Positions 24,451-36,331 of a stretch of 64,000 nucleotides of DNA are shown one piece after another. Below the pieces are notes generated by a model. The model saw only the letters and a list, made by a program, of their open reading frames with translations, was not told the DNA's origin and made no database searches. The position numbers and the translations under genes were made by a program. The first letter of the stretch is position 1. Each line of letters opens with the position of its first letter. The DNA is from Promerops cafer. Its lineage: Eukaryota > Chordata > Aves > Passeriformes > Nectariniidae. The stretch lies in contig VZSE01004122.1 in the NCBI GenBank assembly GCA_013398275.1, forward strand, positions 969,902 through 1,033,901, written 5' to 3'.

Positions 24451-26505
24451 AAATTTGAATTTCCTTTCCTTTAAAAGTAATCATCAACACAGAAAATGTA
24501 ATCTTGGTTTTACTCCTCCATAGACAAAATGTCATTTACTTTAAATTCCCATTGTGCAGAAAATATTTCTGTTTATTTTTAGGAAAAAAAAAAAACAAAC
24601 AATAAAAAATTTAATCATTCTGAGTTCTCTACATTTTCAGGAGGACTAGACGAAGAGTCTCACATGTTAAGAGTGGGGACATTTCCATTCTATAATAATT
24701 ATTTTAGGAATTCTGAGTGAGGTTTTCTTATGCCACACTCATATAATGCATCAGGCAACAGTATTAATTAGTGAGATTGGTAAAAACTTGGAAGACTATG
24801 GCTTACTTACCCCCTTCTACTCAAATAATACAAGACAATCAGTTCCTTTAAAAAACTGTTTGCAGAAACCATCACAGCAAGATCCAAGCCTAAATATTAT
24901 TTTTCTGAGATGCTCAGTATCAGTATTGAGCCTGTATGTCACTCTGCCTAAAATGCCTCATTTCAGATTAATATAGATAATATTGTGTTGGAAATTCTGT
25001 TGGAATTATGTTGGCCATCTTCTCCTTCCTGCTGTCTTTTCTCATTGTAGTGCACCTTTTTTTTTAACAACAGTAGAATCTGCTTATTTCTACAAGCAAC
25101 GCTTGGATATTGCTGTGTGTTTCAGCTGCACACTATTTTGTTCTGTAGAGAAAAGTAAGTAGCTACAGTAAGTCTGCATTTGTTCTGCACCTCCCCTGCC
25201 TTCGTTGCTGTATTTGATCTGTTTTTCTAATCTCCTCTGTGTTCTGTTCTTTCTCCTGCATCTGTGACAAAAATCATGGTAGGCTACCAAAATAGTAGCC
25301 TCTATGTCTCATATGCAACTTCTCTGAAATAGGAACTGTGTCTTCTTCCTTCTAAGTATTCACTTATCTCTGTGGGACTACAGACACATCAAGGGGTTTG
25401 GTTGTAATAAAGAAATGCCTGAGCTGCTCTCTTACTAAGATATAGTTGTATTTGAGTACAGATAGGGATGCATATACAGCACAAGAAAGCCATATGCCTT
25501 TACTTGGCTATGCAGGACATCCTCTTCCCTTCATATCCCTTTCTAAATCTCTTTAAACATGTTTCACAATGCTATTTTTGATACTTTGTAGTGTCTCTAT
25601 GGCTACCGTGGATTTTAACTATTGTAACTGCTTTCGAGCAGATGACCCTGGCATACAGAAATATCTGATAGGTGGGAAACATTGCTGGGGATGTTCTAGA
25701 GTAATCTTTACTATAGCAGTGGAATATTCCTGCTCAATAGAAGGGGCTTTTAATTTTCTTGCTGTCTCGTTCAGGCACTGTCTCTGAAACTAGACCTCAA
25801 CTTTTTTTGCTGCCTTTGGGGAAGAGGAAGACAAGGAGTACACATTCCTATTTAGTTACCTAGTTTTATTAATGGAATTAAAATATCAGCAGGCTTGGTG
25901 GTAATTTCAGAGGAACTCAGACAGACGTCTGCAAAACTCCTTTCTCTTAAGAGCATTTTTGTTGTACTGTTATAGTTCTCTGGTTGCGTGGGATTTCCTC
26001 TTTTCCTTCCTAATGGTGCATCTCTGATGGCCTTTCCAGTATTTTAGTTAGGCTGAGATGCAGAATTTGAGGCCACTTTTATAAACAAACAACCTAATTT
26101 TGAGACCAGAAGAGACGCTTTATTGGACCAGTGAGGGGACGGTAGAAAAATTTTCCTTTGTGTGTTTCCTCTGCTGTAATGGCCCCAAATTAGGATTTTT
26201 CTCCCCTGAGACTGGGCCCAAATTATAGATTGCAATCCTCAAATTTCAAATAAAAATAATGAAGTCATGTAATGCTTAATTGTTTAATAGCAAACTGCCC
26301 AATAAGTCAATTATGTAGCATGGCACTGTGAAAGAGTTTATCCATAAAAACAAACTCTACCCCATGGAAAATTGAATATTTTTTTTTTTAGTATGGTAAG
26401 CATTTTAAAACTGAGTAGCACCACTAACTCATTGATTAATTCCTTCTCCTAATCAATTATAATATATAACCCTTTTAATCCCTGCAAATCATACTAATCT
26501 GTTCC

Positions 26506-26886
26506 TCATGCATTAATTGCTCTTCCAAAATATCCAGTCTCCTCCTCTACCTTCCCTTGCATTCTTCCAAATAATTGTTCTTCCCCCACTTCCAAATCAA
26601 CTTTACTTCTATTCCTCCATGTTTTTACATGATTCATCTGCTTTTTAGCTGTCCCTGCTCTTTTCCAGTACTCTAAAAGTCTTTGCTGAGTTTGTGCCCA
26701 CTTTTTCCCCACTAGCCCCCCTACTGAGTATTCGAGCTAGAGTGGGGCAGCAATAAAAGCTACTTCCACTTCCTTGACTCCTTGCTTCTCCTGTGGGGCA
26801 ACCAGCAGTGCACAATCTGTCATTTGCTCTTCAAACCCCTCCTTAGTTTCACGAGATGCAAGAATGCAGAAGCTGTGCAAAACACG
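26506..26886 (-). pseudogene. Decayed coding sequence of unknown identity
   Basis: Read on the minus strand from about 26886 to 26506, one frame is open except for a single internal TAG near 26730 and then ends in TGA. The translation is charged and varied: a segment with AKKQMNHVKTWRNRSKVDLE, and an acidic part upstream containing EEQMTDCALLVAPQEK. The minus strand is purine-rich over this stretch, unlike its neighbours, as seen in coding strands and in retroviral genes. The frame continues at its upstream end into the minisatellite at 26893. I do not recognise the family. A decayed retroviral gag-like region or an old gene fragment are both possible, and chance is not excluded. Confidence 0.3.
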
Positions 26887-26892
26887 GAGTAG

Positions 26893-27024
26893 TTCCTGCT
26901 GGGGATCACCTGGAGCAGGGTGGATCCTGGCTCCTGCTGGGGATCACCAGGAGCAGGGTGGATCCTGGTTCCTGCTGGGATCACCAGGAGCAGGGTGGAT
27001 CCTGGTTCCTGTTGGGGATCACCA
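26893..27024 (+). repeat. Minisatellite, block 1 (37-38 bp units)
   Basis: Tandem units of 37-38 bp with core TTCCTGCTGGGATCACC, then AGGAGCAGGGTGGATCC. There are about three full units and a partial one. Units differ by one base in a G run (GGGG or GGG) and a few substitutions, so the array shifts frame in any ORF through it. It is GC-rich compared with its surroundings. Confidence 0.9.
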
Positions 27025-27110
27025 GCTCTGCCTCACACAGCAGCAGGCAAAGCAGGAGCTGGCAAGTCTCACTCCATCCTGGAGTCCCAAGACAGCTGCA
27101 TTGAATCGAG
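26925..27110 (+). repeat. 185-bp duplicated segment, copy 1 (left of the N)
   Basis: This segment spans the end of the minisatellite and about 86 bp of unique-looking flank (CTCTGCCTCACACAGCAG ... TTGAATCGAG). It recurs almost identically at 27112-27296. The differences I see are one C/T substitution and one extra G near the start. The unique flank is identical in both copies. Confidence 0.9.
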
Positions 27111-27111
27111 N
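27111..27111. other. Single ambiguous base (N) at a sequence join
   Basis: One N sits exactly between two near-identical copies of a 185-bp block. A lone N at a duplication boundary usually marks a contig join whose overlap was not merged, so the duplication may not exist in the genome. Confidence 0.85.
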
Positions 27112-27296
27112 TCCTGGTTCCTGCTGGGATCACCAGGAGCAGGGTGGATCCTGGTTCCTGCTGGGATCACCAGGAGCAGGGTGGATCCTGGTTCCTGTTG
27201 GGGATCACCAGCTCTGCCTCACACAGCAGCAGGCAAAGCAGGAGCTGGCAAGTCTCACTCCATCCTGGAGTCCCAAGACAGCTGCATTGAATCGAG
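27112..27296 (+). repeat. 185-bp duplicated segment, copy 2 (right of the N)
   Basis: It holds about 2.5 minisatellite units (27112-27210) and the same 86-bp flank, ending in TTGAATCGAG at 27296. After that the sequence moves on to new DNA. See the copy at 26925. The near identity fits either a very recent tandem duplication or an assembly overlap. Confidence 0.9.
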
Positions 27297-30186
27297 GGCA
27301 GGCCCAGAAGGAACACACAGCTTTTGGCTCTTGCTTGTGATTCCTCTGTCTGTATAGATCCTTCTTGTCCATCCTTTGTGGTCTTGGGCAAGAAAGAGTC
27401 ACTGGCTCTGTCCCCAAAAGCCTAGCTTAGAAAGGGAACGAAATAAAACAGATTATTGTTGTATCTGGAAAACACTCCAGCAATAAACAGGATCATCTGT
27501 TGTTCATATTTTTTTTCTCCAACTGGAAAGTGGAGGTGCACAGGTCTTCATAGATGAGTTTGGATTTTTGGCAGCCAGGATGAAAGTATAAGAAAGCCTC
27601 TGCTGCAGAGTAAAACTGACAATGAACAAGAAATATTTTGCTAAATGTAAAGCAAGGTCTTTGGAATGCAAAATCTTTGATCTCTGTGGGTTTTGCATCT
27701 CTGCCTTCCAAGGTTTGACAATTAGAGCATAAATCATGGAACTTGATGGGAAAGAAAAAGACAGCTTTCTGTCTGCTATCTGGATTTCTCAAATTTCCCT
27801 ATGTTGCAGGAATTAATGTTGCACATATTTCAGTACCAGTGGTGTTACTGTTACATTAAATTGATTATAACAATGTGTGGGATTTAGGTATGGTAAAATA
27901 TAGACTGTTTTATGTGTGGATTGCATGTGTTAGCTTTATCTTTGTAGTAATTCTGCAGATTTCAGTCTCTTTCTGTAACTTCATATATTGACAACAGAAG
28001 TATTGATGGTGCTTTGATTAGGTAAAAAGCAGGGGAAAAAAAAGAAAACACTAGAATGATAAAGTTCTATTGGCATGCAGATTTATGAACCTGCTAAATA
28101 GAAATAGAGGAATTAATTTAGTAAATGCTTAGTACACAAATCTAGTTGGTCTGTCTGGGTGAATTGCTTTACTGACCCTGAAATGCAAGGACAAAAACAT
28201 ATACCAAGAAAAATAAAAAATAGTACATTTGTCCCTGTCCTTGCCCTGCAAGTTAGGGTATTTCTAGTTACAGAAATTTAAAGAGCCTTTACAAAAAGGG
28301 AAGAAATTGTGTTGCTAAGAATAAATCCTAATGATGTTTGCTCTTCCATGGTGCTTTGTTTTTCCTTGCTTTCTGGGGCTTCTTTGCTCTCTCAGTCTGA
28401 TAAGATTTTTTATCATCTTGAAGTAGAGGGAGCCAGCAGCCACAATTGTGGCTCTACAAATGTCTCTACAAAGTCTCTGACTGAACTTTTATATTGCTGG
28501 GGTAAATGTCCCTTCTCATCACATTATCTAAGGAAATTATATTCAAGACTTGGCACCTCCCATGTTGTGTTGTTGCTCCTTTGTCCAGTGGGGTTTTTCT
28601 GATCTTTTCTTGCAGCAGAGAAGAACCTGTGAATGCTAAGGGACAGAAAAGCTGAAGTGAAACATACAGATTTTCCACAGCTCCTATGTCGGTTAGGAGA
28701 GGAGCAAGGAAAGTGCTTTAAAGGTACAAAAACTGGGGGTTATGATGGGTATTACAAACACAAAAGAAATATTCAGTTTGTTTTTAATCCAGAAATTCCA
28801 GTGTCTGCTCTCTGGTAGAAATAGGTTGACTAGAACTATTCACACAATTTTGATGAATTCAGATTCTTTCTTGGCCTCAGGGCTTTCAAGTCCACTACCA
28901 CGCCATATCCTACACTGCATGTGGGGCTGACAGTTGGGTTTGGGTTACTGCTTGTCCTTCCTTTGAAGTGTTTGTGTCCTGCCAAAAATGCAGAAGTCAT
29001 GAGGAAAAAAGATGACAATACAATTATTGTGGAAGGATATTGACAACTGTAGGTTTGAATTCTACTTCAGTGGCCACGTGCCTAATGCCTAAGCTTTCGT
29101 GTATTCAAAGCCTTGAGTAGATTTTACCCAAAGGTTCATAAAGTTTCTAGCATTTTTAATTCCTATTTTATGAAAACTCTTGTTCTACATCAAAATGTGG
29201 TGACAAAGAATTCTGTTCTTGCCTACCAAATTTACGGGCGTCACCCATGTTGCAGTAAAGGAGTTGCAGAGTTTAAGTGTGATTGCAATATGCTGGTTTT
29301 ATAATTAACACTATCTAAGCCTATTCATATAAGCCAGCCTCCTAGGGCTCTAATTCATATTTGGTCTGCAAGGCAGGAAATTTGCATGCACTAAATGGCT
29401 ACTCTTTAAAATAGCTAATCATTGGGGAAAAAATCCTTTTGCATTTATTGTTCATGGGGAACTCTGTAGGTATTAATATGGCTATAATTTGTAGCTAAAA
29501 AAATTCCATCGTAATTTAATAGATTCATGTCCAATTGGTTTATAGTGCTACTTTTCTTGTAGCAGGAAGGATTGTTGCTGTAAAGGCTGATGAATTTCAC
29601 TTTGTAAAAAGGTAGGTGAGGTGACATTTTAAGGTTGAAAACAGCAATTGTAATTTGGAATCAATACTTTATGCCCTAGAATAATGTAAGGTACTGTTCT
29701 GTCCTAATTGGCTGGAAGCTAAAATGTTAATGCCAAGCCAGCAGATGTATCCCCAGCCTGTAGTTTCCCATGAAGATTTGGTTTGCAAATAGATGACTTT
29801 CTATTTATGGGTAAAGTAAAGCCTAATTGTGAGTCTTCACAGTACCAGGAGCTGCAACGACTGCGACTTTAAGGGAAGTGACTGGCTGATCACAGTGATG
29901 CCACAGAGCATACCAATGAGCTGCATCAATGTGTCTGTTCCAATATGTGAAATTCTTCAGTAATCAGCAGCATGTACACAGTAAATATCTCATTGTTTTT
30001 AACAGCAAAGCGTTGCAAGATCAGAGATATATGGCAAACTCTAATTGGATTGAAAACAATGATTTCCTCTCAAATAGATTTCTGATTGAAAACTAATATA
30101 ATCCAGTGATGTCCCAAGTAATAACTGTAATGCACAGATGGTGCCAAATTGAAAGACTAAGTGACTCAAAGTATTGACATGGTAGA

Positions 30187-30246
30187 TTAAAAATCCATCC
30201 TGAAAATATTTCTATTTTAAAAATCCATCCTGAAAAAGTTGCTATT
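30187..30246 (+). repeat. 30-bp two-unit tandem duplication
   Basis: Two adjacent 30-bp units both start TTAAAAATCCATCCTGAAAA and differ in about four bases in their second halves. It is a local slippage duplication in noncoding DNA. Confidence 0.8.
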
Positions 30247-30509
30247 TCATTGTGTGCTTCCTGCATTTTACCTCCTGTCCAGACTAACAGATTTCGTAGT
30301 TGTGTGACATTTTATCCTACAGTCAGTCCAGCCAATGTTACACTAAAAGCCAATGTTTTTGGGACATGGAGAAAGCACACATTATGTATAAGTAAAGTCA
30401 AGATTTTATTGTTAGTAAATCTGAAGTTTTGAACGTTTGATCATTATTAGTCCGGGCCTAATAGCTGCAGAAGAAGAAAAATTAATAATGCAGTTAACAT
30501 TGCTGCAAA

Positions 30510-30512
<3 letters not shown>

Positions 30513-30561
<49 letters not shown>
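30513..30561. repeat. (AC)24 microsatellite
   Basis: An uninterrupted dinucleotide run of 24 AC units plus a final A, preceded by CAAACAA and followed by AAGAG. It is likely polymorphic in length. The cysteine/valine and threonine/histidine open frames over it are artefacts. Confidence 0.95.
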
Positions 30562-30563
<2 letters not shown>

Positions 30564-33500
30564 GAGTTTCTCCCCCTTTTCTGGCATTACACTTGCACTG
30601 TTGCTACTACTCTGGATCCTAATCAGTGATTTCACTCTGATGGTGGTGTGTGTGGTAAGGGTGATGAAGAATTGTCAGTATCTGGAATCCTTTGCCAGGA
30701 GGAATATGCTACTGAATATGTTGGTGTTTTCTTCTTCATCTGTCTTGAACTGGCCAAGGGATCGCTTTTATATCTTTGTTAAAAGACTTTTACATCTAGC
30801 TCTCTTCTTCGTTCATCTACACTTTCAGGTTACGCCTAAATCTACTAAATAATTATATATATAAGATACTATTTCTTTATGACTCCTAAAACCAGTTTTG
30901 TGCAGCTCAAGATCTTCATGCTTTTTTCTGAGCCTGACTGAGCTGTTCAGAGTTGTAGGATCTCCAGTGCCAAGCCCAGGCCCCCTCTCTTCTCTTCCTG
31001 TGCCAGTGATACTTTATGCCATATCCTGTGTCTTCACTTCCCAGATCTGTTGTACCAGTCTGGTATTTCTCTGCTCTACGTTACTGTGCCAGTCATAAAT
31101 ACTTCATTTTTTAGCATAACTTCTTGTTCCTGCTCTCTGTATGAAACAGGGGCTGTTGCACACAAAGATAAACAAAAGTAAAACAAATTCGCCAAAGGCA
31201 ACTGATCAGTTGGAAAAACTGCTGTCACAGCTCAATTGGGTACAACAAAGCTAAAGGGGTGGTTTGTACCAGACACCCTTCACAAGATCTCCCTTTCTGG
31301 CCTCTCCTCTTCAGAGGGAAGTAAAGTGTGTGAGAGAAGAGTAGGGGATTATCCGGAAATATCCCCATCTGAGCCCTCGGCTCTTCAGGCATCAAGTAGA
31401 CTTGAGAACCTAATATCTGGCAACAGGAGGTCAGACTGAACAGTGAGCTGGTTAAAGATGGTCATGAAGCAAGTTGCTGGCCTACCAACAGAGACAGAGA
31501 ATTTCAAGTGAGTGTTTCAAGTGTGTTCGTGACATAATTTCTGTTTCTCTTGAGAAATAATATCGAATTTTCATTGAAAGCCTTTGGTTCTGAGACCAAA
31601 ATCTCTTTGGTTTGCTCTGAACTTATTTTTTTTCCTAAAGAAGTTAATGCCTTCTGCAAGAAGAGCTTTGCTTTCCAAACAGCCCTGATAGCCATCAGAG
31701 TATAGAATACGGTTTGGTTTGAATGGCAATAAAAAATGTTTGTGTGTAAAGGTATTGAAGAATGTCCTCTGATGGCCTATTTTCTGGACATAAAATGCCA
31801 GTGCATCATTATGCAGGTAAAAGCAATGCATTTTGGAAGAATATTGATGATAAATGTTCAATTAACATTTCCTCAAATATAAAGGTTCAAACTTTTTTAA
31901 TGATCTTTTAAATAAACTTTTATCATTCATATGATATCTGAAAGTTTGCCCTCAAATTTAACTTGACCACTAGCCAATTCTGAACTGTTTGAAATTTCTT
32001 TCTTTGTGAGAAAAGCACTGAAGATTTAAAGTGTTCTTAATGTCTTACTACTTTTCTTTCTTGAAGTTTTTTTTTTCATTCATACAACTTTATCAGCTAT
32101 CCCCACACCCAAACATCACTTTATGTAGTAGTTGAGAATATGGCTGTCAGTGCATTGAAAACATGAAATATAAATCTCACCCCTAGGAAGCTAAAGTTAA
32201 TACAAATTCATGTAAGCTAACTGCAAAGTACTTTTCATGCAAAGAAAAAAAAAATTAAATAGAGAGTATAAAGAAAAGCAAGTATCTTAGTGACATTTTT
32301 CACAGAAACAAACCCATTTTCAAGCTTGACCGAAATGTAGAAGTGTGATAGTGGTTTTGCATTTCATCATGAATATTTCAAACACATCTGATTCCTAGAC
32401 ATGCTATGATTACTAATGTGTGAAGTCAATTAAGTATGCATTTAACCCTTCTTTTCTTTTCTCTGTGAGGTGCTTATGAGAAATTGAGCTTTTAAGCTAA
32501 AACAAATCCACAGACAGCATATATAGTTGCCTTGTCTTGAAAAACAGGCAAAAACCACTGCTGAAATATTCATTTCTTTTGTTTGTCCAAAATGAAAATG
32601 ATTTTTTATCCAGTTGCAACTATCGTATATTCTTCAGCAGACACTTGGCGTGAAGGTCAGCAATAAATTCTTCCTGCTGCTATGTTTTCTGGCCCCTGAA
32701 ATCACAAATAATGTTCATTTTCTTTGCATTATTTCATGATTTTATTTGGTTGAGCTAAAGATTGATTCCAGATTATATTTCTTGGGGGCAGAGAGTTGAG
32801 AGGAAGGGAAATGAAACCATTTTTTTTTTAATCTTGTAGCTGAAGAGGCTTAAAGATTTGGCCTCGGTTTTCTTTTTTATTGGAAGTGTTTGAAGAGAGG
32901 CAGGGCAGACTCTTGTGGTGCCACACATTTAGGGTGAAGGAAAGCAGGTGGAGCCTGTGGAGAACAGTTTTGGGTTTTTCTTTATTAGCCTTTGCTGAAG
33001 CCTCACTTGAACCAACAATAATAGCATCCTAAAACCAGGTTCCTGGTGATCCCAAATGGCTCTGAATCAGGCTTTTGCATAGCTGTTTCCTGAACTCAGT
33101 TCCTGTGACAGGAGGGGCGTTCCAAACCCTGCCCTGCTCTTGAGTGACCATGTCGCAACCTTGCGTGGCTCCGTGACACAGCTGACGTGAGTATTGCTCA
33201 CCTGTGCCTGATCTGCCACTGCAAGTGACTTCAAAGTTGTGTTCAAGTCTTTAATGGGAGTCAGAGGTCACCAAGATGCAGCTCTGACTTCTCTGTCAGT
33301 GAGCTCTAGATAACTGCATTGTTCCTCTCAGAGAGGGGAGAAAGAGCAAGATCCGTGTCCGTGGCAGTGTTTCTGCAATCTCTCTTAATTGGTTGTATGT
33401 ATCAGCAGGTAAACACAAGCAAGACCTTGAAGGATGCAGGAGGCACGGTGGGAAGATATGTTTGATTTTTTTTTTCTACTACTTTTACATGCTTGCACAG

Positions 33501-34413
33501 AAATTAGAAAAAGTCCTGCTACTGTCAATTGGGTCAAAGCCTGCTTCAGCTTGCTGCCACCGTGTGACTCTGCCTTCTTCAGCATGGCTGGTTGGACACA
33601 CACACTATCTGGAGAAGAATCTGGCAGAGCTATTCAGGCAAATCTGCCACAGAGGGACTGCACTTTCTTCTGATATAAAATCTCTTATGCTGCCCCTGAC
33701 ATTTTTTTCTTAGTTAAAGGGGCTCTAAAATCTCATGTCCAGCTGTGGGACTAACTTCTTCTGAGCAAATATTGTTGATGAAAGCTGCAAAGTCTTCCCC
33801 AGGGGAGCCACACATGAGGTACAATACAGGGTTGTAATGGCAGTGAATCTGGGAAGAGGAAATTAAGATTTTTTTAAGAGCACTGTGAGGTAGTCAGGAC
33901 CATGTGACATCAAAAGCTATTGTAAGTCTCTCTAGTCTCCAAGATTTTGGAAGCTACCAAGTCGTTCAAAGATCATGGTCCCTGCCTTCTCCTTCTGTTT
34001 GCCTCCTTCTGAGGCTCAGCTCTTTGAAGACATCTCAAATATCTTCTGAGGGTGAGGTAGTTTCTCTCACACCACAGTGAACACTGAGGAAGTCCTGTAA
34101 ACTCTAACATCAATTTTGACAGCCTGGCTCTAAACAGCTATAGGAAGCCCTCAGGCTTTTAATCCCACTGTGATTTCTTTGTCACTCTATTTATATAAGA
34201 GAGCAAGTTGTCTAATTATGTGAATTAATAGGATTTTATAAAATGATGCTTCTTTTGTGCTGGAGGTTTTCACTAGTGCCCTTTAAAGTTTACTGTAGGA
34301 AACTCTAGACTTGTGCAGATTCTTGTGGTCATCTGGCTATCTGGTAGGATTATTCAGATATCTGACATTACCCATGGTTAAAAGTTTTATTGGATAGCAC
34401 AATCACTCCCAGG

Positions 34414-34514
34414 CCCTTCACCAACTCCGTTGTCCTTCTTGGCCACCTGGCAACACTGCTGGCTCACGTCCAGCTGTCTGTCCACCAGAGACCAGCACCC
34501 TCAGGTCCTTTTCT
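34414..34514 (-). mobile_element. CR1 LINE, internal scrap
   Basis: About 100 bp antisense CR1: 'ttcaccaactccgttgtcc', then 'cttggccacctggcaacact' and 'agcaccctcaggtccttttc'. It matches the interior of the 3' part of CR1. Both ends of the element are absent, so it is an old, heavily deleted copy. Confidence 0.8.
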
Positions 34515-35872
34515 GATTCATGGAAAAGTTACTTGACTCCACTGAAGAGTCACATCAATGGTAGCAGGGGCAGGCATTCTTTTTGAGGCATTTCTAGGCT
34601 GTAAACGCATATTGCAATAATCAAGAAAGCCTTAGACTGACATTTGAAATTCCACAATTTTACATGGAAGCAAGTGCTGTAAGATAACAGCTGTGAATGT
34701 TTATAAATTTCACATGGAGAATATTGTTCCCCTTACAAGGATAGACTGCAAATTGGCAAAGTTAAATTTCTAGATAATGGGAGATATTTTATTACAAAGG
34801 ACGTGTACATGAGTTCGAGCTCAGTTACGTAGAATAGAGTGGTTTTGTGAGACATTTCAAGTAAAATGAATTTTAATGTAGGAGTTCTTTTCTTATAATG
34901 AAACCTTCCAGCTGCATCATATCCCTGGTATGAAGCCCTGAAAATTTGTTTCCTAACAAAGCTAAGAAATGCTTAGCATATCAGTTCCCTTTGAATAACC
35001 ATATTAATCCTAAAAATGGTTGCTTTGTGTGCTGTTTCCACCCTACCAAAAGTTATAGCTGTCCTGCATCTTCCCAGCTGTGGAGTGCATTTTTATTATT
35101 ATTATTATTTTATTTTGCTTCAGTGATTTGTTTCAGTCCTGGATAACAAATAGATTTCTGAGCTTCCTCCAGGATGTTTTAAAATGCCAATTGATGTACT
35201 TATTGTCCTCAATCAGCACAAGACCTCACACCTTTCTTTTGAGAAGAATTTTTTTTTCTCTTAGACTGTTTGTGCTTTTTATCTAATTGTTATTCCCTTC
35301 TTGTTTTCTTAGCTCTTATAGTCTTGCAATTTATTCATAAGTAATTTCTTATAATAGATTGTACCCTTGTTACTTTCCTTCCATCCATAATATTACATTC
35401 TGTTCCTCTTTCTCTCCCCCCTGCTCCCTCCTTCTCTCCTTCTCTTTCACTTTCTTTTTCATTTGGTAACTGACATGCTGCATGTCAATATTGCTGGTTA
35501 AATTAAACCATACCAAATGTGAACCTGTAGTAGCCCAATGGTAGTAATTTTTGTGCCAACTGTATTTAATTTAGGCATTTCTGAATTCTTTGGTGTTTAT
35601 CTTCTTAAACCCCTCATTAGCATAGAAATGAGCATCTCTCATTTCCTGCTATCCCCCATCAGATAGCAAGGTGTCTCAATTTTATAAGAAAGACATGAAG
35701 TTTTCGGATAGATTACATGGTGTGACAAGAGCATGCTGTGAACCTGTGGTTTAGATAAGGATTGTGATCTCCAGAATCACAGTTTTTGTTTAGTACTCAA
35801 ATAACTCCTTCTCAACCCAAATAAGGTAAGTGGACACTACACTGTGAGGAATCTATTCAATCTATTCATGAA
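34515..35872. other. Gene-free stretch
   Basis: AT-rich noncoding DNA with an ATT trinucleotide run near 35092-35110 and a pyrimidine-rich patch at 35400-35460. Nothing else is recognised. Confidence 0.55.
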
Positions 35873-36087
35873 TCATGGATTCACAGAATCAGCTAGGTTG
35901 GAGGAGATCTCTGAAGTCATTGAGTCCAGCCTGTGACCAGGCACCTCCCTGTCAACCAGACCATGGCACTGAATGCCACATCCAGTCATTTTTCAAATAC
36001 CTCCAGGGATGGTGACTCCACCACCTCCCTGGGCAGCCCCTTCCAATGCCCAATCACCCTTCCTGTAAAGAAATTCTTCCTGACATC
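35873..36087 (-). mobile_element. CR1 LINE, 3' part, split by an LTR insertion
   Basis: Antisense CR1 from its 3' terminus (TCATGGATTCACAGAATC) through 'ctccagggatggtgactcc' and 'cctgggcagccccttccaat' to 'aattcttcctgacatc'. The element stops at 36087, where an LTR begins, and resumes at 37153. Together the two parts make one CR1 of about 510 bp. Confidence 0.95.
36083..36087. repeat. Target site duplication ACATC (left)
   Basis: ACATC just before the LTR terminus TGTCATGG. The same five bases follow the other LTR end at 37153-37157. A 5-bp duplication is typical of ERVL-like (class III) integrases. Confidence 0.9.
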
Positions 36088-36220
36088 TGTCATGGTTTGG
36101 GACTGGCCCAATGCCAGTGCCCCCATGAAAATGTATTTTCTTTAACTAACTGCTGTGAGATGTGACCAGGAACAGAGCAGAGCAGGCTTAAACTTAGAAA
36201 AAGAGAGAAAAAACAATAAT

Positions 36221-36226
36221 TTTATT
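36221..36226 (-). promoter_or_regulatory. LTR polyadenylation signal AATAAA (copy A)
   Basis: TTTATT on the plus strand is AATAAA in LTR sense, about 130 bp from the LTR 3' end. It is at the position equivalent to 43696-43701 in copy B and helps set the element's orientation. Confidence 0.75.
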
Positions 36227-36331
36227 AAACTACAAACTAAAATCAAAAACACACAGGAAAACAGAGTGAACACCTTTTAAACCATTCCTCCTCCTCCCAC
36301 CCAAATTCACCAAAGCACAGTGAGACAAAAA

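Larger units (their letters stand above)
20327..26505. other. Gene-free stretch
   Basis: AT-rich noncoding DNA. The longest frame that avoids repeats and gaps in the window, 160 codons on the minus strand at 20402-20884, lies at its start. Its Phe/Leu/Ile/Ser-rich translation has no motif I recognise, and one such frame is roughly expected by chance in 64 kb at this composition. T/G-rich tracts occur near 22017-22066 and 24357-24450. A two-unit imperfect repeat sits at 23922-23980. Confidence 0.5.
27297..34413. other. Gene-free stretch; microsatellite and short tandem copies
   Basis: AT-rich noncoding DNA with a two-unit repeat at 30187 and an AC microsatellite at 30513. The segment from about 29640 to 30120 is dense in CCAAT, TAAT and ATTGTTT motifs and has no simple repeats, so it might be a conserved noncoding element; conservation cannot be judged here. 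A slightly GC-rich island near 33110-33240 holds no gene signal. No coding region is supported. Confidence 0.5.

Noticed and set aside
26893..27210. CRISPR array
   Set aside because: The 37-38 bp units are directly adjacent with no unique spacers and sit in vertebrate DNA; it is a minisatellite.
26774..27357. Overlapping plus-strand frames of 82-188 codons with repeated Gly/Trp/Leu units
   Set aside because: They are translations of the minisatellite and cross the N; no protein family is implied.
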